A stretch of DNA of 13,359 nucleotides, from NCBI GenBank assembly GCA_026770585.1, contig MU646918.1, positions 42,596 through 55,954 of the forward strand, written 5' to 3'. The stretch's first letter is position 1, and each line of letters starts with the position of its first letter. Of the stretch, positions 8,801-13,220 are shown one piece after another. The notes under the pieces were generated by a model. That model ran no database searches. It was not told the DNA's origin and worked only from the letters and a program-made list of their open reading frames with translations. The stretch comes from Baffinella frigidus. Lineage: Eukaryota > Cryptophyceae > Cryptomonadales > Baffinellaceae. The position numbers were made by a program, and so were the translations under genes.

Positions 8801-11689
8801 CAATCCTGATCACTGTCGCAGGACGTTCACGCTGATCTACTTCCTGGTCGACGACACCATCCAGATTGTCGAGCAGCGCAGGTGCGAAATCCTAAACCCT
8901 AAACCCCAAGCTTTAATTCCTACACCCCAAACTATAAACCCTTACCCCCAAACCCTCGACGGTGCGCAGTCGGATAGACCCTACACCCTAAAACCTGCAC
9001 CGGCAACCCTACATAACCCTAATCTAAACCCTAAACCCTAAACCCTAAACCCTAAACCCTAAACCCTAAACACTAAACCCCAAACCCTAAACCCTAAACC
9101 CTCAACGTTATCTAACCCTAATCTCAACCCCCCACCCTAAACCCCACACTCTAAACCCTGAACCCTAGAAGACACCATACATATTGTTCAATATCCAGGA
9201 CATACCGAACCCCAAACCCTGAGCCCTAAACCCTCATCCCCAATCCCTACGCCCTAAACCCTAAGCCCTGAGCTCAAAAAGACACCATACAGCGCAGGTC
9301 CTTACCCCTCAACCCCAAACCCTAATCCCTCAACCCTCAACGCTCAAGCCTCAAGCCTCAAGCCTGAACCCTAAACCCTAGAACCGTGGTGGGAATCTCG
9401 GCCCCTGACGCTAGCGTTTGTTTTGCAGGACAAACTCGGTCACTTTCCTGGTACAAAGCTTGCCCAGATCAGTCAACAGCTTCTCCAGAATGCTATAGGG
9501 ACCTACTTGAAACCGACAAGTAGCCTGTGTGTAGTAACTTTCAAATGCCTTTGGAGCCATCCTAAGCGAAATTAGCCCAGGCGCGAGGTTGGACCACCCT
9601 ATCCTGGTACAAAGTTTTACAGCCCCACATGTAAATACGATCCTCCAGCATTCTCGAGTGGAGTGGTGCCTGAAACTCGGCGTTTGTTTTGGCAGGGCAA
9701 ACTCGGGGTACATGCAAAACCCTACACCCTACACCCTACACCCTACACCCTAACCCTAAACCCTGAACACTTTTTTGGCAGGGCAAACTCGGGGTACATG
9801 CAGGGCGTGTTCATGAAGCGCCACAAGGTATATTTACCTTGATTTGATTTGATTTTGATTTGATTTGATTCTATTCTGTTTTATTTTGTTTGACCAAATA
9901 GGCGTTGCGTTGAAGTTTACAGTAGCCAAAGTTGACTGCACTATCGTGGAGCCATTTAGAATCTTTGATTGTGTTTTGATTTTGTTTGGTTTGGTTTGGT
10001 TTGATCAAATAGGCTTTGCTGTGGGTTTTGCACTAGGAGTCGCGTTTGTGCGGAGTCGCTCTTGACACGCGTCCCCCAAAGGACGCGTTTTCGCGGCCTT
10101 AAAACGCTAACAAGACTTATTAGCGCTTTATGATATTAAATACGCCATACACGTCCGCGAAACGGTGTGTTTTCGGGACACGACAGGTGCCGCGCGCGTT
10201 CGGGTCGATCCAGTACACCACCCTGGAGGCAACCCAAGGGCAAATCTTAAGTCAATTTCCCACAGATGCCACCCGATTCTGGTGGCATTTGTGTTGGATT
10301 TGACTTGAGAAACCATCGATTTGCCCAATAGTTGCCTCCAGGGTGGAGGAGAACGAGTTTGTGTCCCTCTACGATTTCGTCGACACGCAGGGCATTGTTA
10401 CCTAACGAACCGGCGCGTTTTCGGGGCCATAAACCGCGAATCGGCCCGTTCTCCGGGCCATAAAACGCTAATAAGTCACGCACGTCCGCTAAACGGTGCG
10501 TTTTCGGGATACGACTCCTAACCCTAAAAAAAAACTCAGGTGCCGCGCGCCTTCGGGTCGAGCCAGTACAAGGAGAACGAGTTTGTGTCCCTCTACGATT
10601 TCGTGGACACGCAGGGCATTGTCATCTACGGCCGCGCGTTCCGCCTCACGGTACATTCCCCCGCAAATCGTGTAGTAAACCGGTAAATCGTGTAATAAAT
10701 CGGTAAATCGTGTAGTAAAGCGGTACAAATCGTGTAGTGAAACGGTAAATCGTGCATTCAAATGGCAAACTCGTGTAGTTAAACTGCAAAGATCGTGTGT
10801 AGTAAACTGCACGGGGAGAGAGCCAGTACAAGGATAACGAGTTTGTGTCCCTCTACGATTTCGTGGGCACGCAGGGCATCGTTATCTGCGGCCGCGCGTT
10901 CCGTCTCACGGTGTGTTCCCCCGTAAATCGTGTAGTAAACCGGTAAATCGTGTAGTAAAACGGTAAATCGTGTGGTAAAACGGTAAAATCGTGTAGTAAA
11001 ACGGTAAAAATCTGCCCTAGTCGGGTTGGCTCGCGGACTATCCGGTCCTATTCTCAAGTTGACGTGCTGGGTGCGTGGTACAAATCCGTCAACTTTGGCG
11101 CGGGAAAGAGCCCCGGGCTCACCAGATTGGTGAGACCAAATAGTCTGAGACAGAGAGATTCTGAACTGGTAAAAAACTCTTCGTCTGCAGAGGTACAACA
11201 AAATCACCTCGGACTTTTTGCCGCCAACTTGCTCCGTTATATATTCTGAACTAATGAAACCAATACACCATCATGTCTGCAGAGGTGCAACACGTTAACT
11301 AATAAAACGTTTTGTACGCAGAGGTGCAACACGTTAACCTAATATACTAAACATACTGCTACACGTTAACCTAATATACTAAACATACAGTATGTTTAGT
11401 ATATTAGGTTAACGTGTTGCACCTCTGCGTACAAAACGTTCTGGTACAGACTGTACAAATATACTAAACATACTGAACTGATAACAAACTCCTCTTTGTG
11501 CGCAGAGGTGCAACAAGTTCACAGCGGACTTCTTCGCAGCAAACTCGCTCCCATGTTGCACCTCTCCAGACGAGATGAGTATTATCTGGGTACAAAACGG
11601 TTTGCTGGGCGGCGGGCAGAATAGACAAGTTAACTAACACACACCTGCGTGCACAGAGGTGCAACAAGTTCAACTCCTGTATACATCCT

Positions 11690-11779
<90 letters not shown>

Positions 11780-13220
11780 CTTGATATCCAAGTATTATAT
11801 CAATAAATCCTTTCGTGCGCAGAGGTGCAACAAGTTCACCGCGGACTTCTTCGCGGCAAACAGCCTCCCCTTGACGGTCGCGTGCATGGGAGGGGGTGTT
11901 GCAAAGTTGACTAACAAACTTCTTTGTACGCAGAGGTGCAAAGAGTTAACCTAAACTATACTGTACCTGTTCTTTTTGTCTGCAGAGGTGCAACACGTTC
12001 ACGGCGGACTTCTCCGACAAGTTATACATATGTGTATGCACAGGTGCAACAAGTTAACTAAAAACATAAACCTCGAGTTGAGTAATAAATCCGCAAAGTG
12101 TAATAAATTGACTGAACACCTCCTCTTCGTGCGTAGAGGTGCAACAAGTTTACCGCGGACTTCTTCCCGGCCAACGGCCTCCCCTTGGCGGTCGCGTACC
12201 TGGAGGAGGAAGACAGAGACCATACATCCACATCCTGACCTAACACACCTCTTGTCATACATTCTGACCTAAAAAAAGACGCCTTGTCTCAGGTGCAAAT
12301 AAGTCTACTAACACAATAAGCCTCAAGTTGACTGACACACGTCCTTGTTCGCAGAGGTGCAACAAGTTCACCGCGGACTTCTTCGCGGCCAACGGCCTCC
12401 CCTTGGCGGTGGAGTGCATGGAGGAGGAGGTCGACGAGTCTGTCGCGAGCCCAGGCGGGCGCCAGCAACAGGTTCCACCCCTCAGTCCTACGCCCCGAAC
12501 CTTGACCCCTGAACCCAAAATAAACGCTGAACCCTGAACCCGAAACCTCGAACCCTCAGGAGGAGCGAGACGAGTCTGTCGCTAGAAACTATACTATACT
12601 ATACTATACATTCCACTCGCGGTGGAGTGTATGGAGGAGGAGGAGGTCGACGAGTCTGCCGCGAGCCCGGGGGGGCGCCAGCAACAGGTTCCACCCCTCA
12701 GCCCTAAACCCTGAAAGCTGAACGCATAGAATAACTTGTATAATCTGATCTATACATCTAATTAATAGCAACAGGTTTCAACCTTTCTCTTAGTCAAGTA
12801 CCCAGTGAACTTCCTCTGCCGAAACCCGAAACCCGAGATCCCATCCCAGGCGGGCGCCAGCAACAGGTTTGAATACCCCCCCCCCTCTCTCAAAGCCTAA
12901 ACCCTGAACCCTAAACACCGAACCATGAACACGGAACACTGATCACGGAACGCTACACCCCGAACCCGAAACCCTGGGACCCGAAACCTCGAACCCTGGC
13001 ACCCTCTTTCGCCCTATTACTGACAGATCACGTCCCGTCGCACGTCCTGTTACTGGCCGCGCACGTCCTCTATCTCGTCCTGTTGCTGACCGGCACGTCC
13101 TCTATCACGTTCTGGTGCTGACCGTGTCGCGTCCAGGTGGTGGAGATCGACACGGCGAAGCTGGGCCCGGCGAAGCGCGCGGGGCACAAGCGCGAGAAGT
13201 TCCTCAAGTTCAACAAAAAG
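4114..13220 (+). CDS. EFHC1-like: EFHC1/EFHC2/Rib72-like DM10-domain axonemal protein, 5' part of gene, multi-exon (right edge open)
   Basis: Proteins of this family are known to sit inside the A-tubule of ciliary doublet microtubules and stabilise the axoneme; they usually carry three DM10 domains and C-terminal EF-hands. I joined ten firm exons plus one tentative start exon. Each junction is GT-AG and phases match throughout, giving about 254 codons without the start exon and no internal stop. Family marks in order: PFLPG in exon 2; KVLRF across exons 5/6; a YFLVDDTIQIVE strand in exon 7; NSGYMQG in exon 8; YGRAFRL in exon 9; FTADFFAANG in exon 10; KFLKFNKK in exon 11, the type of sequence that precedes the next DM10. 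Only DM10 number 1 is in the window. Exons are 42-117 nt, introns 330-1704 nt. EFHC1, EFHC2 and Rib72 cannot be told apart here. Confidence 0.85.
4154..4301. mobile_element. Foldback element starting at the exon 2 donor
   Basis: Outer arms: CCAGCCACCCGAGGTGGACCAAA just after the donor pairs imperfectly with TTTGGTCAACCTCGGAAGGCTGG near 4274-4297. Inner arms TCCTCGGGTGGCAC and GTGCCGCCCGAGGA pair around a short loop. About 150 bp, no ORF. Its left end coincides with the splice donor (CAG|GTCTGACC). Confidence 0.55.
4321..4850. repeat. Telomere-like tracts of intron 2 with an exon 3 echo
   Basis: Mostly C-rich degenerate CCCTAAA, with ACCATGAAC-type drift at 4400-4460. 4567-4609 is a 43-nt echo of exon 3 with its own CAG acceptor, reading KQYPRSRAFEFKQG, that breaks straight into CCTAAACCC. 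No other gene content. Confidence 0.75.
4857..4931 (+). CDS. Exon 3: basic/aromatic N-terminal segment
   Basis: Twenty-five codons, phase 0/0, acceptor CAG at 4854-4856 and donor GTAGCA at 4932. It includes YPRSRAFEFKQG, which I align loosely to the conserved 'hRSQTLxYRNGYA' stretch after PFLPG in EFHC proteins. It is the only complete copy. Partial copies lie at 4567-4609 (5' half), 5038-5070 and 5247-5291 (3' half, each with the donor), and inverted at 5223-5242 and near 5475-5510. Confidence 0.75.
4932..5312. repeat. Intron 3 first half: exon 3 echoes, direct and inverted
   Basis: Direct echoes of the exon 3 3' end plus donor lie at 5038-5070 and 5247-5291. 5164-5242 is an inverted copy of about 4590-4665 (exon 3 echo plus following telomere-like tract, including CTGCCTGCAAACAA). 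4977-5034 is an inverted copy of the GTCCTGTTGCTGACC minisatellite found before exon 11. 5117-5164 is the second CCTACCGTAGG palindrome cluster. Confidence 0.65.
5313..5461. repeat. Long inverted repeat: 63-bp arms with a perfect 40-bp core, 23-nt loop
   Basis: Arms 5336-5375 and 5399-5438 are perfect inverted complements over 40 bp (core GCCACGGCAACGAAATTTAC). The match continues imperfectly to 5313 and 5461 (GATCTCAT...GAGTAT). The left arm starts as a normal exon 3 intron sequence also seen at 4951-4970, so the structure looks like an inverted duplication made in place, and not a complete imported element. Confidence 0.85.
5462..5870. other. Intron 3 second half
   Basis: Near 5475-5510 lies an inverted copy of the exon 3 acceptor region (reverse complement ACAGAAGCGGTA then telomere-like sequence), and near 5564-5578 an inverted CGGGCCTTCGA fragment. 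5665-5725 has ACGCTATTTTAGGC and CTATCTTACGCC motifs shared with intron 6. 5793-5864 is a (CT)n microsatellite directly before exon 4. Confidence 0.55.
5793..5864 (+). repeat. (CT)n microsatellite in the polypyrimidine position
   Basis: Nearly pure CT dinucleotides with a few CG and CC interruptions, ending within 10 nt of the exon 4 acceptor. The Ser/Leu-repeat open frames across it (both strands) are artefacts, although the frame at 5703-5993 happens to run into exon 4. Confidence 0.9.
5871..5980 (+). CDS. Exon 4: linker before DM10-1
   Basis: 110 nt, begins phase 0 after GATCAG directly next to a (CT)n tract and ends GACTG|GTATGG (phase 2). It reads VDPLERVVTTNSTARL at the start and SKIITDW at the end; the W codon is completed by the first base of exon 5. 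The (CT)n run would serve as an extreme polypyrimidine tract. Echoes of its 3' end occur at 6128-6162 and 6224-6247. Confidence 0.7.
5981..6310. repeat. Intron 4: 16-bp minisatellite from the exon 4 donor, exon echoes, opposed telomere-like arrays
   Basis: About six units of a 16-mer (TTTGACTGGCTTAGCG and variants) run from 5987 to 6083; the unit's TGACTGG matches the exon 4/donor junction. Echoes of the exon 4 end (GGCCGG/GCTGGG-AGCGAGAAT) lie at 6128-6162 and 6224-6247. 6159-6210 is G-rich TTAGGGG and 6244-6305 C-rich CCCTAAA, facing each other. Confidence 0.65.
6311..6359 (+). CDS. Exon 5: entry into DM10-1
   Basis: 49 nt, acceptor ACAG at 6307-6310 and donor GTGAAA at 6360. After completing W it reads SKQERFVPSFAGLDGK, joining exon 6 as DGK|VLRF. 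This matches the 'FDKKVLKF / FDKQVLRF' motif that opens DM10 domains in EFHC1. Both flanks are nearly pure CCCTAAA repeat, so the exon stands out as an island. An alternative acceptor at 6319-6320 would break phase with exon 4. Confidence 0.75.
6360..6760. repeat. Intron 5 first part: telomere-like repeats
   Basis: The C-rich repeat starts two bases into the intron after the exon 5 donor. Also present are a short (TTA)n/poly-A stretch at 6494-6516 and a probable weak echo of the exon 5 end at 6524-6545 (CTTCGTTCCTCGACGGAAT). No other gene content. Confidence 0.7.
6812..7070. mobile_element. Foldback element with perfect 38-bp central palindrome
   Basis: 6939-6976 is a perfect palindrome with no loop (centre GGGGGAATTCCCCC; 42 bp if the outer TT/AA pairs are counted). 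Outward the arms pair imperfectly for about 90-130 bp (CATTTTAAAA / TTTTAAATG; CCAACTCG / CGAGTGG; GGGGCGCGCC / GGGCGCGCACC), ending near 6812 and 7070. The open frames crossing it on each strand mirror each other and are not genes. Confidence 0.7.
7406..7473 (+). CDS. Exon 6: first strands of DM10-1
   Basis: 68 nt, phase 0 to 2, acceptor CCAG at 7402-7405, donor GTGACC at 7474. It reads VLRFISDLTEEAPEAL and ends with a split Arg codon (CG|G). A second nearly identical 68-nt copy at 7778-7845 is also open, but has TGTGTGG where the acceptor should be, so I chose this one. A CTTAC branch-point-like motif lies about 20 nt upstream of the AG. Confidence 0.75.
7474..7948. repeat. ~170-bp near-identical duplication, exon 6 plus CTATCTTACGCC repeats
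   Basis: 7406-7570 and 7778-7945 match almost base for base, covering the exon copy, donor and a block with four-plus TTACGCC motifs. The few differences are mostly third-codon or T/C changes. The high identity implies a recent event. Confidence 0.8.
7949..8674. repeat. Intron 6 second part
   Basis: Near 8078-8173 lies the third CCTACGG/CTACCGTAGG palindrome cluster. A (GAA)n stretch is at 8203-8218. 8285-8470 and 8565-8655 are C-rich telomere-like arrays, including perfect CCCTAAA runs and CCCCAAA variants. The unusual GFGVWGLGF open frame on the minus strand is repeat translation. No gene content. Confidence 0.75.
8675..8731 (+). pseudogene. Exon 7 copy split by a 21-bp palindrome
   Basis: 8675-8702 matches the first 28 nt of exon 7 with its acceptor. 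GTAGCCCGCT-C-AGCGGGCTAC (8703-8723) follows, then the exon resumes exactly at GACGACAC (8724-8731) and stops. A second small hairpin, AACCAG/CTGGTT, comes right after. Both this copy and exon 7 are preceded by CTCAATCCTGATCACT. Confidence 0.8.
8822..8881 (+). CDS. Exon 7: DM10-1 core strand (YFLVDDTIQIVE)
   Basis: 60 nt; the first G completes Arg from exon 6 and AG at the end begins another Arg completed by exon 8. It reads TFTLIYFLVDDTIQIVEQR. The 'YxLxDDTIxIxE' strand is the most recognisable element of a DM10 domain. Acceptor CGCAG, donor GTGCGA. An incomplete upstream copy at 8675-8731 is split by a 21-bp palindrome. Confidence 0.88.
8882..9410. repeat. Intron 7 first part: telomere-like arrays
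   Basis: C-rich CCCTAAA with perfect runs around 9026-9070 and drifted text elsewhere. GACACCATACA at 9171-9181 and 9281-9291 resembles the GACGACACCATCCAG part of exon 7, so these may be very short echoes. No gene. Confidence 0.7.
9411..9781. repeat. Intron 7 end: exon 8 acceptor echoes flanking an unassigned block
   Basis: GCGTTTGTTTTGCAGGACAA (about 9413-9432) and GCGTTTGTTTTGGCAGGGCA (about 9682-9701) echo the exon 8 acceptor, the second continuing to GGGGTACATGC. The 240 nt between them is not telomere-like; its minus-strand open frame (9411-9713) shows no domain and I do not call it a gene. 9718-9765 is a CCCTACA/CCCTAAA array. Confidence 0.6.
9782..9827 (+). CDS. Exon 8: DM10-1 NSG loop
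   Basis: 46 nt; the first base completes Arg and the rest reads ANSGYMQGVFMKRHK, followed by a GTATAT donor. EFHC DM10 domains have 'ENSGxxxGxxxKRxxL' here, so the match is good. The acceptor TTTTTTGGCAG has a CTAAC branch-point candidate at 9750-9754 inside a telomere-like tract. Partial copies of acceptor plus exon start occur at about 9417-9440 and 9680-9716. Confidence 0.85.
9828..10186. other. Intron 8 first part
   Basis: T-rich tract with TTTGATTTGAT repeats (9838-9893) and TTGGTTTGGTTTGATCAAATAGG (about 9985-10012), which look like two copies of one module ending in GA(C/T)CAAATAGGC. A hairpin ACGCGTCC/GGACGCGT lies at 10068-10088. 10080-10186 is repeated at about 10412-10515 before exon 9. 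Confidence 0.55.
10187..10407 (+). pseudogene. Exon 9 copy interrupted by a 129-bp foldback element
   Basis: 10187-10217 matches the start of exon 9 with its CAG acceptor and 10347-10400 matches the following part. Between them sits the insertion 10218-10346. After GGGCATTGTTACC the copy decays and loses YGRAFRL. Upstream intron sequence is duplicated with it. Confidence 0.85.
10218..10346. mobile_element. 129-bp foldback insertion (CCACCCTGGAGGCAAC termini)
   Basis: Termini CCACCCTGGAGGCAAC and GTTGCCTCCAGGGTGG are perfect inverted repeats. Pairing continues inward (GGGCAAAT / ATTTGCCC; AAGTCAA / TTGACTT; GATGCCACC / GGTGGCAT) to a central loop. The intact exon gives CAGTACA|AGGAGAAC; the copy has exactly those two halves, so no target-site duplication is visible. 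Confidence 0.85.
10540..10650 (+). CDS. Exon 9: DM10-1, YGRAFRL strand
   Basis: 111 nt = 37 codons, phase 0/0, acceptor CTCAG, donor GTACAT. It contains QYKENEFVSLYDF and VIYGRAFRLT. Family proteins have 'hxxxDhxxGxxIxIYGRxFrhxDCDxFT', continuing into exon 10. Two related copies flank it: 10187-10407 (split by a foldback element, then degraded) and 10821-10910 (lacking the first 21 nt but open, with its own GTGTGT donor). Confidence 0.88.
10651..10820. repeat. ~19-nt minisatellite, array 1
   Basis: Units like AATCGTGTAGTAAACCGGT run from about 10664 to 10800 with drift. A second array follows at about 10923-11010. Minus-strand open frames reading YRFTTRFT are translations of it. Confidence 0.85.
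10821..10910 (+). pseudogene. Exon 9 copy, 5'-truncated, open
   Basis: 90 nt equal to exon 9 without its first 21 nt, reading SQYKDNEFVSLYDF and ending CGRAFRLT (Tyr to Cys), followed by a GTGTGT donor. It is preceded by GAGAG, so an AG is in place and phase is 0. It could in principle be a mutually exclusive exon, but the Cys change and missing VPRAFGS favour a relic. Confidence 0.7.
10923..11010. repeat. ~19-nt minisatellite, array 2
   Basis: Four to five units of AATCGTGTAGTAAAACGGT directly after the truncated exon 9 copy, mirroring the position of array 1 after exon 9. The exon and its downstream minisatellite were therefore probably duplicated together. Confidence 0.8.
11025..11140. 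repeat. Dispersed repeat, copy B
   Basis: Second copy of the element at 3491-3590, same orientation; the shared 19-mer is at 11078-11096. It lies inside intron 9 between the 19-nt minisatellite and the first exon-10 echo. CTCACCAGATTGGTGAG is a perfect hairpin near its end. Confidence 0.6.
11306..11440. repeat. Perfect 51-bp inverted repeat containing an exon 10 echo
   Basis: Arms 11306-11356 and 11390-11440 are exact inverted complements, each holding acceptor, AGGTGCAAC, CGTTAACC and ATATACTAAACATAC. The 33-nt spacer holds another direct copy of CACGTTAACC...CATAC, so the centre is nearly a closed palindrome. Confidence 0.92.
11694..11777. repeat. (CA)n microsatellite
   Basis: About 42 CA units with a single G interruption; strongly Z-DNA-prone. 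The poly-Val/Cys and poly-His/Thr open frames across it are artefacts. Confidence 0.95.
12355..12471 (+). CDS. Exon 10: end of DM10-1 and linker
   Basis: 117 nt = 39 codons, phase 0/0, acceptor CGCAG, donor GTTCCA. It reads RCNKFTADFFAANGLPL, which corresponds to the 'CDxFTxxFLexxGi' end of DM10 domains, then an acidic stretch (MEEEVDE) and ends GGRQQQ. It is the last and only full-length member of a long series of copies running from 11191. CTGAC at 12332-12336 is a suitable branch point. Confidence 0.85.
12472..13136. repeat. Intron 10: exon 10 3'-end echoes, telomere-like tracts, minisatellite before exon 11
   Basis: 12612-12688 repeats the exon 10 3' half with donor (GGTGGAGTGTATGGAGGAGG to CAGCAACAG|GTTCCA). 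Shorter donor echoes are at 12558-12584, 12766-12778 and 12848-12872. (ACTAT)n lies at 12587-12609. 13010-13130 holds about three units of CACGTCC-TCTATC-GTCCTGTTGCTGACC, also found inverted at 4977-5034. Confidence 0.75.
13137..13220 (+). CDS. Exon 11: linker leading to DM10-2
   Basis: 84 nt = 28 codons, phase 0/0, acceptor TCCAG, donor GTAGGA. It reads VVEIDTAKLGPAKRAG, then KREKFLKFNKK. In EFHC1 the segment 'LKQFLTFDKQ|VLRF' joins DM10-1 to DM10-2, so the next exon, outside the window, is expected to begin VLRF or similar. CTGAC at 13118-13122 is a branch-point candidate. No further exon is visible after 13220. Confidence 0.8.

Larger units (their letters stand above)
11191..12354 (+). repeat. 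Array of exon 10 echoes with 3' splice sites
   Basis: Starts of AGGTGCAAC-type copies: 11191, 11283, 11322, 11506, 11657, 11823, 11934, 11986, 12042, 12137 and 12291, plus an inverted one within 11390-11440. Most are preceded by a TTGTRCGCAG-like acceptor and several by CTAAC/CTGAC about 20 nt earlier. 11506, 11823 and 12137 run on through TADFFAAN or TADFFPAN; the others stop after 10-20 nt. Confidence 0.88.

Noticed and set aside
9411-9713. 100-aa minus-strand open frame
   Set aside because: Antisense to two exon 8 acceptor echoes inside an intron; no recognisable motif.
10664-11010. CRISPR-like array of regular repeats
   Set aside because: Units are contiguous 19-mers without unique spacers, in a eukaryotic intron.
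10489-11207. Minus-strand frames with YRFTTRFT repeats
   Set aside because: Translation of the 19-nt minisatellite antisense to the EFHC-like gene.
11464-11954. Poly-Val/Cys and poly-His/Thr open frames
   Set aside because: Translation of the (CA)n tract joined by chance to exon 10 echoes.
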